64,000 bases of DNA from Mastigias papua (GCA_964019165.1 OZ025282.1:400001-464000); one strand, 5' to 3'. Shown: positions 35,000 to 51,825, counted from the stretch's first letter. Notes: generated from the sequence alone by a model not told the origin. Numbers and translations: made by a program.

Positions 35000-36761
35000 C
35001 GATACCTTCTCAACCATTGCAAAGAGCAAAATCTGAAAAGTTTTCTCTCGTGCTACGTAACTAAACAAGTTATATCAATGATTAAAGACCATCAATAACG
35101 TCAATGTAAGACTTTACTCCGCAGTGGATCTGTTAAACTGTATTGAACTTGGCGAAGCTGCGCTTTAGGAGCCGAACATAGGGGACTGGGAAATAGCTTT
35201 GTGCAAGCCAGAAATCTATTGGTCGCAAAACAGAACTCAGAGTAGGTCTTAGCTTTCACGTTAACATTACTGAACAATATGGAACAAGGTCATAAATGAA
35301 AGAGAATGTGCAGAAATAGATGGATATTAGCCATTTTATTTTCTATATATTTTCTTCCTTTTATGATACAACACTATCTATCCCCAATATAGAATAAATA
35401 ATATACCTGCTCCAATTTACAACATGTAAGAACATTAAAGATCATTATATGTGAATGAATCTCTAGGTTTCGTCCCAACTAACAAACTGAGCTGATTATG
35501 TGCTGTGCAAGCAGTTATATTTAGCCTGTAAGCTGATCAACATCAAAACTGGCCGTAAGAGTGAGTTTGGATCCAGTTGGATTCAATAGCAAAAGTTTCA
35601 ATAAATTTTGACTGTTCAAAGGTAACTCTAGATCCCTGTCGATTTGGAAAATGAAACATATCTTGGAGGTATTCCAGACAAATGATACGGGAAACGAATC
35701 AATATGGAGACGGTACTTGAATTGGGCTTTCATTTAAATACATATACAATTCTCAAATGATCTTGAACAAAGTTAACTTTAGCGCCAAAATTTGCGAAAT
35801 GCATACAGCTTAGGCAAATTGAATAAATTCTTTAATTTCTTCTCTTCTTTGTTCCGTTGAATCTCTTTGAATAAAATGATTTAAAGTTAATTGCAAACTG
35901 TGCAAAGCAGAATTATTCAATTTAAAATTTCTTTTTGTTCATCAAATTTTGCTTAGGGCATGCTTCTTCATAAATTCTTAAAAATACGGCACCTTGTTGT
36001 TTAATATATGTAGCAGTTATGAATCCAAATGGTTCCGAAGTATCATCTTTCGTGAAAATAAGGCTTACCTATTTGTAAGAAAAATTGCATCTACCTGCTT
36101 GTAAATATTGTAATAAACACGCAATATAAAGTTGTGTGATGTTTTGTCTAAAAAGCTAAAATTTGTCATCTAGCTGAAAATAGTTACATTTACGAAGGGT
36201 ATCCCAATTCTTCACTGGGCATAAAGAAGCAGCTAGGAGAATCATGTAGATGTTGTTACTTGACCAAAAGAAGTTAATAGAGCACATAAACTACAGAGTA
36301 GAAAGAAACCTATACTATTTATACTACTATAATATTACTTGATAACACCACCCCTAACGACAGCCTGCTTAACAAGAGGATACAATACAATAAACTACAA
36401 GACCTACGATCCTAGTGTAGCTAACAATAAATACTTAAGTAAATGACTGTTAAATGCATGCATATACAGGTCAGTGAGTGGTTACAACTTAAGAGTTAAG
36501 GTAGCTCTGCGAACCGACATTAACATATAAATAAACATAAGTTATGAGAATAAAAAAAAATTGCCGAAAACCATTTTACAAAATGCTACACATTATTAAC
36601 ATTTGACTAACCCTTGGATTAATTAATGGTATCAGATATAAAATATCTGTTAAAGGAACAATGCTAATGATTGTCAAGTTCCAGAACCAGAACATTGGCT
36701 AAAACATCTACTTAGAGTAGTCAGTACTACCTAATGTACATATCAAATCTTTAACGTTGCT
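35000..36761. other. Intergenic sequence and 3' flank of the ARID3-type gene, no gene seen
   Basis: AT-rich, without recognisable repeats or coding exons. The 3' UTR of the ARID3-type gene must begin at 36761 and run leftward. No convincing polyadenylation signal close to the stop was identified. Confidence 0.35.
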
Positions 36762-39700
36762 TTAGACTGTCTTAGAGTCACTGGTATCAGATGTGACACT
36801 TTCTAGTGTCCCTTTATACAATATTCCATTAATCTCAATTGAAATCTTGAGTGGACCAGTTGCTATCTCATTCTCGCTTGCTATTTGCATGTTGATATTT
36901 GTCAGTTTCTTGGCCTGATGCGATTCAGGACGTTCAGATTCTGACCCACTTTGCCCATTAGGTGACAATTCTTCGAAACCGGAACTGCTATTTGATTCCT
37001 TTTCCATTTTCTCTTCTATGACTAGATCCTCCGGTGAACGACTTGATCTCTCTCTTTTCACTGGTGATGTCATTTGCGAAGATTCCCGTGCCATGCGGTT
37101 GTCTCTCAATGGTGGGGAATCCACCATACTAACTGGCACCATTGGTGAGCTAGTAGGTTGCTGAGAAAGGCAATAATTACATGGACATGGTACTTTCCTC
37201 GCTCTGGCAAATTCACGCATTTCAGCATAAGGAAACTTTCCACTGGCCTTAAATAAATATATTAAGATAAAAATCAAGCATGAAGTTTAGTAAAGAAGAA
37301 ATGAAACAACACTAGAAAAATGCTTCAGTAAGCTATGCAACCACTTGAAGACTAATCAGCTTTGTAGGTTTCCGTTTCCGCACAAAAGTAAACAGTTAAA
37401 CTAGATTGGGCGGCATGAGTTTAGAAGTCGAGTGTGTTATAAATAGAAACGAAGCGTAGAGCACTCTATATGCAACCTAAGGGAATTATTTGGAGGCAAA
37501 ACCACCCCTTCTCCCACTGTCTATGAGCCTGGATTTCCGTACGCAATTGAGCACAGATATTCATTTTATCTATCAAAAAAATTTCTACCTAAAGCAGGAG
37601 CACTCTTCTGACATAGTAGAACAAAATGTTAGTACAACTTCTTGTAATTAGTAATAAATCATATGTGACACTAATCTAAGAAGAAGAGAAAATTATGGAA
37701 AACTGGGGACTTATTAGAGGCTCTTACTTGCAATGTTGAATATTAAATACTCCCGTTATCAGTGTTGAGCAACGTTTCAATGTCGGTCTAACTTCTTTAT
37801 TTAACTAAAAGAAGAAAGGCGTTCCCTTCCTTATAGATATGGACGACATGCTTTCTCAATTGGCATAATGTTAGATTGACATTGAAATTTCGCTCATGAA
37901 AACTGATAATATTAATATTTATTACAAAGGAAAAGAATATGATGAAAAGGTATGAAGGGAGACTAATGCAATTTTGTAGAGGTATAGAGGAGAAAGACTG
38001 CACTGCCACAACAACAATATAACTGCAATGCAGATTCAATGATGTGATGTTACCGTTCCATCATTTTGACCTTAGATTTCACAAAGGTTAAAAATTGAAG
38101 TCGAAAATTGAAGGAGCTTAAACAGTAATAGCTTCATTTTGAGATGAAGTATGGAAGAAGGGAACTGTATTCACTTATATTTTCATATGCCCTTTTCGCA
38201 CCACTCATCTTGTCACAATTATCGAATTTTTACCCTGGAACTAACCGAGAGATGTACAAGCAAAGCCGAAAAACCTCAGCTTCTAAAGCAGCACGTGACA
38301 ATATAATTTGACCCCTGGCGGAATGTCTTCAAAAATAAAAAGAGAAACAAAATTACATGATTATTTCATAATCCCATTTAATTTAAGATTCCAATTGGAA
38401 AAATCTAGGATTCAAATAGGAATAGGATGAGCGTAAAGCAGAGATAAAGGTCCCCAAAGCAACGATTGCGCTTCGCTATTCGAAATAATCTACTCTCTGG
38501 TCTCATGTTTCTAGCATGAAAATACGCATAACCCGATTAAATTGACAGGTGAGGCAATTACAGTAAATTCATACACAATTGCTTTGGGGAATCTTTACAT
38601 AAAAGATATTTTCTAAGTTTTAAGCTTTCGATAAATATAAGTCTTTAGCTGTATAGGGTGGATTCTGAGCACAGGTGTATAACTACAAAGGGAGCTAAAT
38701 GCACCACAATAAAGGTCCATAATACAAAAACCTTAAGACCAGTGTAAGCAACATAATTACGCATCGAGCACTTTGCAACTGTAGAATCCCGCAATTAATC
38801 GCAGTTTTCTCTTTTAATTCATAGCAGGGGTCAAAATAATCTGTCTTAATTGCTAGTCTCGTGGTACAAAATATTCTTCGGTCGACATCTAGCAATTCAA
38901 CAGCTGAAAGAGTAGTAGTCATGATGGTGATGACGTACAAAACATTGTTGTTTACAGCAAAATATTACGCAAATGAAGATTTCTGAAGAGTTCATTTGGC
39001 AATATCTGAGTAATTGGTACCTAATGAGAATTAGAAAATGCAGCTGTAAAGATGATAAAGACATGAATGAAGAGACCATACAAAACCGATAGAGAAGGAT
39101 TGAGTTCAAAGATTTCTATGTAGAACAGGTAGAAAGTAATCTCGGTGAAATTTGAGTAGAAAATAGTTCCTTCTCTAGTACAGAGTAGTCAATGAATTAT
39201 TATTATGAATTATTAACTAGAGAGTGGCATACGAAACCCAGATGAAGAAACAGCAAAAAAGGCTTCGATACGTGGCAACAATTTTCACTCAAAATTTCCT
39301 TTCCGGGCAACAGCTCTCTTACCATAAAAACCCTAAAGTAAAGCGGTCAGATCCAGGACAGCAAAATGAGCCAGTAAATTGCTACACTTACATGATCGCG
39401 ATCTCTTCTATCACTAACATATGTGAAGCCTTGTTTATGATCGTTAGGTATCAATTGCCTAATATCACCATCCCATTCACTACGACCATAAAGCATTTGG
39501 TAAGGTCTCTTTGCCTCGGGTTCATGAAGCTGCGGACTATGTCTTCCTGACCTTGCATCCATATGAGGCTGTCTTGAAGAAGATGGACTCCCCTTTAATA
39601 GTGAATCGGTATTAACATAGACAGGACTTCCATTTCGTAATATTAAAACCTTTGGACTCTCTGGGCCACTCTTGTCTCCAACTCGACTATCTATTACATC

Positions 39701-42700
39701 GGACCGCCTCTTCATTGCCATAGACATCCCTTCGTATAATGAATGGGCTGGGGTTGGTCGTGCAAGAGCGGTAAATGTTGGTGCGGTTGGGTATCTTGCA
39801 TCACCATTAAAAGTCATTGTAGGTTGGGAAGGATAGAATGTTGAGAATCTATCTCTCTTATTGTTGTCAATGGCTGCTTGCAACTCTTTGGGTGTTGAGA
39901 AGCCATGCATCATGCACTCGTATGTATATAGATATTTTAGATACCTAAGAGAACAAAAATCAGAGTGAAAAGAAACAGTTTAAATAGCCAGCACTATCGA
40001 GATAGGAACGTTATACAAAATCACTAGAGAAAAAACCATCTTCATGGTCTGTAAAGTCGAATACAACTTAGCATTTGATATTGCAAAATGCTGGAGCACC
40101 TAATTACTACCTACAATGAAGGAAAGAAATAAAGAAAAAAGAAATAAACAAAGAAATAAAGAAGAGAGAGAAAGCTCATGTTAAATACTACAGGAGTTTC
40201 TTGATAATAGTGTGTATATCAGCATGTAGAGGGCTGGCTTTTCAGTATAATCAAATCCACTGTTCTTCTCATTGATGACGTCTCTGTGACTTTGCTAGGG
40301 CCTGACTCAGCTTTTCTTCAGGCAATTAGACATATCTTTCGAAGTCACATTCAGCATTTGCAAAAACTGGGGGACATATGCCAAAATGCACTCCTCCGGT
40401 TCTGTGTCCAAAATGAACACTTGAACTCTATTGACTTCTTGGCTCAAGGCAGTGATGGAGGTATGTATGAGATGGGAGAACTAGTTCCCCCATTTTCCCC
40501 ACAAATGATCCTTGAGATTCCTGGAACTTTGATGAGGAAATTTTTGCTGGGGGAGCTGCACTTTTTAATACGTAGATGATTTTCATGTGCAGCCGTTAAG
40601 ATTTAATGACATTGATTCAACAGTCGAGCATGAAAATGCGCTTAACAGTCCAAAATAATCAATTCTCATGAAAAAAAGGGTGTGGCTTAAAAATTATTGT
40701 GACTCTTGACCCCTCTCCAATCTCCTCTCTCCCCCCACAGTTTGTCTGCTAGCACCGTAACAAGTTCAAGGGCAGCAGACAGTATATCTACTTGAAATCA
40801 TGTTGCAAGCATTGAAAGTCTTCGATTCCATTCTACCAAATCAGTTGGTTTGGATTATCTCTAGTATATTAAACCGCGCACAGTTATGCAGCATCAGGTT
40901 TAAATAAATTTATAAGTATTATACGACTAGATCACCTTCAATCATATAGTTGCAATCATTCGCGAGATCATTCGATCACTTGGATCATATATTTACAAAG
41001 ACGGGAAATAACTCACTGTGTACGTAGTGTGAAAGCAGCACTGGTTATTGATGCAGGTAAGCTCAAACCTCGAGTAATTTTACTCCATTGTTTATTTTTG
41101 ATCACCTGAAAGAAGACATTCACGATCTTCATAGCATGCTTTATATCACCATCAAAGATTGCAAAATAATAATTTTATAATTAAGATGTATTTACCATTG
41201 AATAGATCATTTCACGTGATCAGTTTAGTTTAGCTATCACTTGAAAGGAGGAAATCACCAAGATGACACCATTCTAGAACGCCACAGGCCCCTTGAGAAC
41301 TGTCCCTCAAAATTTATGATCTAGACGACGAGTAAAAAGTTCATTTTAAAATGATTGTTCCCCTCAAAAGAGCACCCCTTTCAAAAGTTGGCATTTACAT
41401 GAACACCGTGGGCGCTCTTTCAACAGTGGCGAACCACTGTCTCTCAATGGCATAAATTCCTTCCCAAAGCGTACTAGCACAGCTATTCTTGATTCTCTCA
41501 CTTAAAAGCTTCTTGGATAAATACTGATTTTCCTTGGCAGGCGATAATTAAGTAAAATCGACAACTGAACGAATTGAGGTGATACAAGATGATAATACCT
41601 GCACAAGTCCACCATATTGAACAACAAGTCGATACAGTTGATAAAGATCGAGTATTTGCTTGGCCATTATTGGTATTCTATTTACAGGGGTTCCTGAAAT
41701 ACAGAATATAAAATTTGACTATGCATTAAAGATACGTGTTGCACAAAATACATTCTAATCGACTGTCAAACCAATTCAAATGGCATTTTCTTGGCTGTAC
41801 GTCATATGGTAAGGGAACCAAGAAGGTAGCTCCTATTTCAGCTCCTTTTACATAAGTTCTTTAATACTATGGTTCTATTCTCGCAAAAGGCATTCAGCAA
41901 ATTTTGCTATGATGTTGTATGAATGAGGATAAAGACGCCATGTACAGAGCATTCTACACCAAAGCTATTACACGAGACATGAGAATGAAATACCAAAACA
42001 ATCTCATGAAAACGATGTAATGTTAAGTCATCACCACAAGGCAGAAAAACCTAAAACAAAATGTTAAGAAGACCTACTTTCTTAATCCTCTAGGACAGGG
42101 GTTCGCAACCAGGGGTGTGAGGTATCATTGCAAAGGGTGCGAGAAGCATCAGTCTTAATGATATGAACATCTATCTACAATATCCCAGCGGCCTTGAGCA
42201 AAATATCTTTTTTAGGGGTTGTTAGGTTAGAACAAAATTTGTTAGAGATACAGGGCTAAAAAAGGTTGAGAACCGTTGCTTTAGGGGAACTCACAAAGCA
42301 ACTATGAATGGGTAGGGCAAGCTACTTGGATCGAGTGTTCCTGGGTCTATCATTAACCATTGAATTTGTCCATAGTGTTTTTCATGAGATAAACCCATCA
42401 ATTTTCTCAAATCGAACATGCTATATAACCAGCGTAGAAGATGTGAAAAATTAGATCAGCCAGAGATGTGTAAATCAATTGACAATGACAATAAAAGAGT
42501 AATCTTAAAATCTGAAACAAAAACGTCAATAAATCTCTAGATTCTCTCTATACATTTTTCAGCTCCGCTACATTGCTGGGGGGATCATTCGGGTTTGGGG
42601 GAAATGCTGATGGGAAAATCCAGCAGAAATAAAATGATGAATACACTGTAGCGGTAGCATGACTTCACATTGCTTTATGAAAAAATATATTGGAAATCTT

Positions 42701-45039
42701 GGTAATATCAAACAATACGAAAAATATTTACCTCTCTTCTTCATGAATTCAAAATAATCATCAAGAAAACTTTTTCTATCGGGATCATCATCGAGTTCAT
42801 ATAACTGGAATGGAAGTTACATAATAACAACGCAATAAAAAATTTCGCTGTTTTTTAAAGTAATTATATGTGTTCGTTACATCTCTGTATATTATAGTGA
42901 GTAGTGAGGTTCGCCTTTGATATAAACTTTACTTTAAAATATGCTACCTCAAAAAGAGCCCAGGATTTGACTGATAGCAATGAAGCTATCTTGCTACACA
43001 AATGTATGAAAAGCAAAACATCACTATCAAAAATGGTTTTCAAAGAGCCAGAACGAGGAGGCTCATTCACAATTTCCAACTAAAACTAATGACCGACTTA
43101 CCGTAAATGACCGAATTACCAGAAATGACCGAATAACCGCCCAGGGAACTTAGTAAAAATATCTATTCCGGCAAGTGACGCTTATTCAGACAGGGGCGGC
43201 TATTCGACAGGTGCGCTTATTGAATTTAGCCTGATACAGATAACAGAAACAAAAATATTAAAGGATTCAACGTTTCTTCTTTACTATTAACTGAATCAAA
43301 ACCAATATGCTATATAATTACAACGCCAATTTCATCTTCGTTAGCATAATGGTAAATAAATATTCTCATGTCAATTTGATATCTGATAATTCGAAAATTG
43401 TGAAGCGACCATTTTCAAAGAATTTGTATAATCAGTGGTAAAGTTACCTGGTCAGAGGAAAATGCTTAATTTTTATGCCAGCCACAATTAAGTACCCTGA
43501 TGTGATTATCATCAGTTAAAATGAGAGCTCCATCCTGCTTAGGAGGCGCTTATTCGACAAGGGAGCTTATTGCCAAATTTCGCCCTTACCCTGTGGTGCT
43601 TATTCAGGCAGGGACGGCTATTTGACACTGAGTGCTTCTTTGATCTAAGCCTAATTTACAGTTGATACGTGTGTAATATCCAGGATAGAAATGAAATACA
43701 TTACAAAAGAACGAAAACGCGAGATATATATGATTGTGAAATTGGCATGAAGCTTAAGGTAGGAGCCAATTGGAATCGGTAGTGTACAGTCAGCTGATCG
43801 ATTCATCAACGGAGTAAATGAGTTTGAGTTGTGAGAATTCGGCTAACTTATTGGTTGGTGAACAAGGCTAATAAAAGCTCACCCAAGTGGTTACGGCCTA
43901 ATCTATGAATATGAGAGAATAAATAGACCTTCAAACTACAAAGAATTCTTGGGGTTGATGTCGTCTTATGGAAGCAAACCTGGAGATTGTGCTGGATGTT
44001 TAAACAAGTAAATATTGAGGTAAAAGATAGCCTCACTTGTCTGTCCTATGTGATGATAATCATATTCACATGAATTCATATCTTATACATGAATTTGAAA
44101 GATACGATAGATACCAATCCACACCTGCTTTTTACTGGTAGCCTCGATATGGCTTATTAAAAGTGGTCGTTTTAACTTCGATCGACTCACAATGCATTGT
44201 GGTTACTGTGAGTTCTGTGTTAAAGACAGATTATCAGATTAGCACAAACTCAATTCAACAAAGAGAGCAAATTAGCTAGTATGATAAATTTTCTTTTAAA
44301 AATATCTGATATCTCGAAGCTAACCATATAGTCGATCATTCAAAAATTTTAGTCTCACTTCCTAGAAGCGAACCGATAGATACATCGTCCAATTTATGAA
44401 AAACAATAGACCACTTTCACATTCATTTTGAAATAGAGGTCGGAATGTTGAAAGCGAGGCTAACGATGATGTCCTGGGATTTGCTGTAGCGAAACCTTAT
44501 TACTTTTCACAATTTACACTAAGTTTACAAGTTTGCTGATATGTTTTACTTTGAGAAATAATGGCAGAAAGCATTGACAATGAGTTGAGTGTTAAGTCAG
44601 CTGGAACACAGTACACGGCCTATTGTTCCTTGACTGGATTTTATAGCTGTGATGGAGTACCGACTGGCCTTCAATGTGATATCGTTTAAGTCTGAGAACA
44701 GTCCAGAGAGGCACAAATACCTTGATAATTTAAACCTTGAGATTAAATATAGAAGGACAGATTCAATAGTTGCAATATAGAATATCATGGGCGGACGCTA
44801 ATTCTCAAGTTCCAAGTATATTTTTCTGCATACTTTACGCAGAATTGCAAGCCAAGTATTGACAGTCCGCTTTTATTTACTGTTTGAACAACTCCTCATA
44901 AAAATGAAGCGAGATGCTTGATAAGCCAAAAAACAGGTAAAATACAACCGAAAACCCAAGAAATGAAATCACTGAGTGTAAAATTATAACAGTTATATGA
45001 TTGACTGTTCATATGATGATGATGATGATGATGATGATA

Positions 45040-45074
<35 letters not shown>

Positions 45075-45866
45075 AATGATGGTGATGATGATGATGAAAA
45101 TGATGGTGATGAGTACATAGTTGGAGATCTCGTGGTCGTGAGTGGGCACAGAGACACTGCCCGTAAGTTGATAACGATTCATATCGCGGAGATTCAGAAT
45201 TGGAGCAGGTGTTGACGACCTGTAGCAAACTGTCCAACCATGCTCCTTCAGTAAAAGTAAGGCTCAGTTTATAGTTCTCCTTCAGGTTGCAGTTCTGCTA
45301 AGTAACTTTGGGGGTCATAGAGTGGATTGAGTGTAGTCGACTCAATCACTTCTTCTAAATAATTGGCAGGCGTTCTACTGATCCCAAGGCCAGTCTGAGG
45401 TCCCATAGGGGGGGGGGGGCTAACGAGAAAGAAGAAGAAGAAGTAGATGATGATGATAATGATGATGATGCCGATGACGATTGTGGTATCGATGCCTAAT
45501 GGTTTCAAGGGTGATGATGGCAACGGTGGTCATGATTAAAGCTATGATATTAACTGTATTTATCGTCAAAAGGAGAGACAAAATACAAACTAAGCTTACA
45601 CAACTCTATATTCATACCTGTTTGAATTGCTCTTCAAATGTCCAATCTAATAAGGAAGAATTTTCAAGCTCCAATGGTGAAATTCTCTCCACTCTGGATT
45701 CAATCATTTCCGAATTCGTACTTTCATCTCTCAGCTTCTCGACAGTATTTTCTCTATCGACATATCTCTTCCAGAATGGCGAAGACTGTCCCAACTTCTT
45801 CTCTTCCTTTTCTTCTTCTCTGTGAGAAATTTCAGGTTTTCTTTCTTCTACATCTGGCATGGACAT
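36762..45866 (-). CDS. ARID3: ARID3-type (Dead ringer/BRIGHT) ARID-domain transcription factor, six coding exons
   Basis: Exons 45866-45618, 42804-42732, 41693-41599, 41105-41017, 39944-39392 and 37247-36762, all GT..AG and in phase, encode 514 residues. The first 70 residues are acidic and charged. The extended ARID domain spans about 77-201: TFEEQFKQLYELDDDPDR, GTPVNRIPIMAKQILDLY, YGGLVQVIKNKQWSKITRGL, SITSAAFTLRTQYLKYLY, and the ARID3-specific tail STPKELQAAIDNNKRD. The C-terminus has a REKLES-beta-like strand segment (LKISIEINGILYKGTL). Residues 202-480 are Ser/Pro-rich linker. The ARID core and post-core helix assign it to the ARID3 family, which binds AT-rich DNA in the nucleus and oligomerises through REKLES. 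A recognisable REKLES-alpha segment is not present; instead the last exon starts with a basic stretch and PCPCNYC. A splice acceptor seven bases before the ATG implies an upstream leader exon. Confidence 0.92.
40195..40745. repeat. Unclassified repeat debris in an ARID3 intron
   Basis: A less AT-rich block containing GCTGGGGGAGCTGCACTTT and CTCTCCCCCCACAGTTTGTC, which look like fragments of old DNA transposons. A 97-codon plus-strand open frame (40286-40579) has no recognisable domain. Confidence 0.3.
42096..42278. mobile_element. hAT-like MITE in an ARID3 intron
   Basis: Begins CAGGGGTTCGCAACC and ends GGTTGAGAACCGTTG, the typical short hAT terminal inverted repeats. Flanking 8-mers are CTCTAGGA (42088-42095) and CTTTAGGG (42279-42286), an imperfect 8-bp duplication (6 of 8). 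At 183 bp with no ORF it is non-autonomous. Confidence 0.75.
43090..43650. repeat. GCGCTTATTC-type MITE fragments in an ARID3 intron
   Basis: CCGTAAATGACCGAATTACC, GACGCTTATTCAGACAGGGG, GGCTATTCGACAGG, then GGCGCTTATTCGACAAGGG and GTGCTTATTCAGGCAGGG. These repeated 'CGCTTATTC' words near both ends resemble a MITE type common in invertebrate genomes. The central part is not repeated and the outer right end is eroded. Confidence 0.5.
45015..45112. repeat. (GAT)n trinucleotide repeat
   Basis: GATGATGAT with a few AAT and GGT interruptions over about 95 bases. Poly-Asp or poly-His frames across it are artefacts. A second, shorter GAT/GAA tract is at 45424-45478. Confidence 0.9.
45113..45423. repeat. 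Less AT-rich unclassified block between GAT repeats
   Basis: More balanced base composition than its surroundings, ending in a run of G and then GAGAAAGAAGAAGAAGAAG. The layout (unique block ending in a GAA tail) resembles the 3' end of an RTE-like retroelement, but no coding similarity was recognised. Confidence 0.3.
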
Positions 45867-45873
45867 TTTGGTA

Positions 45874-45880
45874 CTAGAAA
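45874..45880 (-). promoter_or_regulatory. Splice acceptor just upstream of the ARID3-type start codon
   Basis: TTTTCTAG on the minus strand ends at 45874, seven bases before ATG 45866, with ACCAAAATG as the start context (A at -3). The reading frame stays open upstream, so a leader exon to the right could be non-coding or add residues. Confidence 0.4.
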
Positions 45881-45999
45881 ATGAAGCACATATTAATGCA
45901 ATAATTTATCTTAAATGAGATCTTGGTTTTGCTACTATACACCATTAGATGCAGAAAATGACTGGGTTTGCTCACTTAGCAGCGTAATAAAAAAGAGTC

Positions 46000-48879
<2,880 letters not shown>

Positions 48880-49115
48880 ATTACACGTACTTTTATAAGA
48901 AACTTTTATTCACACAGTACTAAAACTTTCTTAGCTTTTTCATGATTTCAGTGCTGAAAAAGAGATGATGGGCTGGCTTGAAAACTTGAACTTCAAATGT
49001 ATATCAACATATCAACTTCCTTAGGTCTCAGAAATCTAGGACAGAAATTTCTCTACTTTTGAGAAACTGACTGCCGCTTTCTTAAACCACTTTCTTAAAA
49101 AGAAACAGTGTATAT
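48880..49115. mobile_element. MITE-like inverted-repeat element (family M1, copy 3)
   Basis: Left TTACACGTACTTTTATAAGA and right TTTCTTAAAAAGAAACAGTG-TATAT are inverted. It includes GGGCTGGCTTGAAAACTTG, which parallels the GAGGCTG internal motif of the other copies. Shorter and more eroded than copies 1 and 2. Confidence 0.5.
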
Positions 49116-51085
49116 CACTTTGGGGTTTTGAAAATACTATTATATAAAACAAAACCGTAATAATCATAAACTGCTTCTCTTTTTTGCATGTAATTAATGC
49201 GCAGAATTCTTCATAAGTAAGTCTAGATCATCATGAAGACAACTTCCTATGTTGATCGTTCATTCTAGATCACATATTTTTAATCGCTAGATGAAAATGT
49301 TAGTGTTTTCATTCGATGAAAGCCATCTTTTGTCATAACTTGAAACTTAGGAAAGCTAGCTATGCGCGAAATTTGAAATAAGCCATCACAAATTAAATCA
49401 TGATTCCATCAGGAAATTCAAAACTGCAATATCATGGAAAATTAATTGATTCTACACAGTAGTTCATAAAAAATTAATACCAGGCTGTCATAATTGTAAT
49501 GGTGAGGGTAAATACTAGCAATGGTTTCAGCTTGTCTAGTATACAACTTGTTATCAAATGGTCAATATTTAACGACTTTAATGGCTTCTGATGGAAGACA
49601 TCATAAAGTTCTGACATCAATGAATAATTAAATCAAATAATATATATGAAATTGTGATCCAGATTTCATCTGAAAGCAATTTAGAGCAATGTTATTATTC
49701 TTTACAATATTGAATTATGTTATCAAAAACATATTCGATATAACCTGAACTGGATAATACAATGAGTGGTGTGAGGAATGTCAGAAAGATCAAATCAAAC
49801 AAAAAGCAGTGTATGCAACTAGAGCTCACTAAGGTAAAAACGGTCTTACTGTTTGCTCATTCTGACTCCGCTAGATTCAATATTTCAACAATATTAATGC
49901 TGACACGAAAATTCCCATTGAGTTAACAAAGAGATAAGCAACCTTGACACTACAAATAAAGGCCAGCTTCTGAGAACAAACCCTATAAAGATATGGGAAA
50001 GCTCTTTTATTAATAAGTATGTAATATCCAAAACGCGATGCATTTTAAAGACCTCGATTATAACTGGCTACTGCTCTTATAAGCCACTTAGGCCATCAAC
50101 AACACGTGAACAGTACTTTGTTTCAATTAAATCTCTAGAATACCACTTATATATGAGGATTAAAGAAATAAACACCATTCATACTTCAAAAGAATAAATT
50201 TTTAAAAACGGACGAGAAACTAAAAAGAAAACTATCAATATTGTTAACTATCAAACTCAGACACAGTGTAGAAATGAAAAGGGAGTAAACCAGTAAAGTT
50301 TATAAAAAAATCCAAGCGTAATGGCTAGATCAAAATAGTTAAGTGAACTAGACCACTACTTTAAAACGATAATAAGATAATCAGTTGATTAAACGACAAA
50401 CCTCCAACTGCCTTGTTAGCACGTGCTCTCGATTTTGAACTTCTAGATTAAATGTAGGCAGTACCATTAGCTTGTATTCATATGTGAAATTGAGTCAATG
50501 TGAAAATTGACTAAGGAGCACTAATAATGTAAGACAAATGATAGGTTGCTTCTCGTTCGTTTTAGCCTGAAAAATACCAGCTTTCATTCGAGCTAAATGT
50601 GGTCATTAATCAATCTGTAAGCCACCAGGTGATCGAATTCAACGGAAATTTCCTCATCAGCAATCATATCAATTATTCAATGATCGAGGCTAAATCAACG
50701 TGCAGTTTATCCGAAACTGAACACGCTCTTCTCATGATGACCTCCAATTATGAATTGAGAAACAGATGGCGAATTAATACTGTTTGTTCTTTTAATGGTT
50801 GGATCAATCCCAGTTAATCACCTCAAAAATTGAGGCTTCACGTTCGACAACATGCTGCGCAGAGTTTCCAATTATGATTATCCAAGAAGTCATAGCATAA
50901 GATGTAGTATAAATTTATCAAATATATGATCTTTCAGCGTTTGAGAGTATGATTTGTAATAGACAATGGTCCCTTGAAGCAAGATCAATCAACGTTTCAA
51001 TAAAAATCTATAGGATGAGTGCATTGTTATATTCATCCTTTTTCCTAGTCATTACCTAGGCTACCTTTACATACAAACAAACATA
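49116..51085. other. Intergenic AT-rich DNA, nothing recognised
   Basis: No coding exon, RNA gene or repeat family was recognised. Open frames are short and lack domain-like sequence. Confidence 0.3.
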
Positions 51086-51418
<333 letters not shown>

Positions 51419-51469
51419 TACATTTTTAACTAAAGTGATAATATACTGCCGAATGAAGTCTTCTAAACT

Positions 51470-51825
51470 AATAGCATAGAACCGAACGTTGGTGTCGTGG
51501 GTCTCCAGGTTTAGGGGGGTCAAGGAGTAAAAAGGAGTAAAATTTTCCGACAAATCTGTCTGAATCATGTTTTAGTATAGAGCTCTTCTTCTTCATTTCA
51601 TATTTCCTTAGTCTACTAAGACTGTAGGAGCACTGTTGAGTTATCAACTCTTCTTTTCCAGTCATTTCTATCCTGAGCGGCTCTAACTGCCTCTATTGCT
51701 GCTAATCCGGTGTAGTATAGAGCTAGCATAATGAAAATGTTCTGATAAATCCGATAAATCCGAAAATTCCTCAGCATACAGCCACTGACCCCCTACCCCC
51801 CGGCTATGACGCCCCTGGGACCCAA
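51470..51825. repeat. Transposon debris with a LINE-like C-terminal peptide on the minus strand
   Basis: The minus strand at about 51720-51620 reads AAIEAVRAAQDRNDWKRRVD, the 'aRDR..Wr..v' ending typical of several LINE polyproteins. C/G-rich flanks (TTTAGGGGGGTCAAGG at 51512, CCCCCTACCCCCCGGCTATG at 51790) look like additional element fragments. Confidence 0.45.

Noticed and set aside
38241..38331. An extra ARID3 exon containing RAALEAEVFRL
   Set aside because: No acceptor puts it in the frame required between the exons ending at 39392 and starting at 37247.
44896..45237. Poly-His and poly-Asp reading frames
   Set aside because: They come from the (GAT)n repeat in an ARID3 intron.
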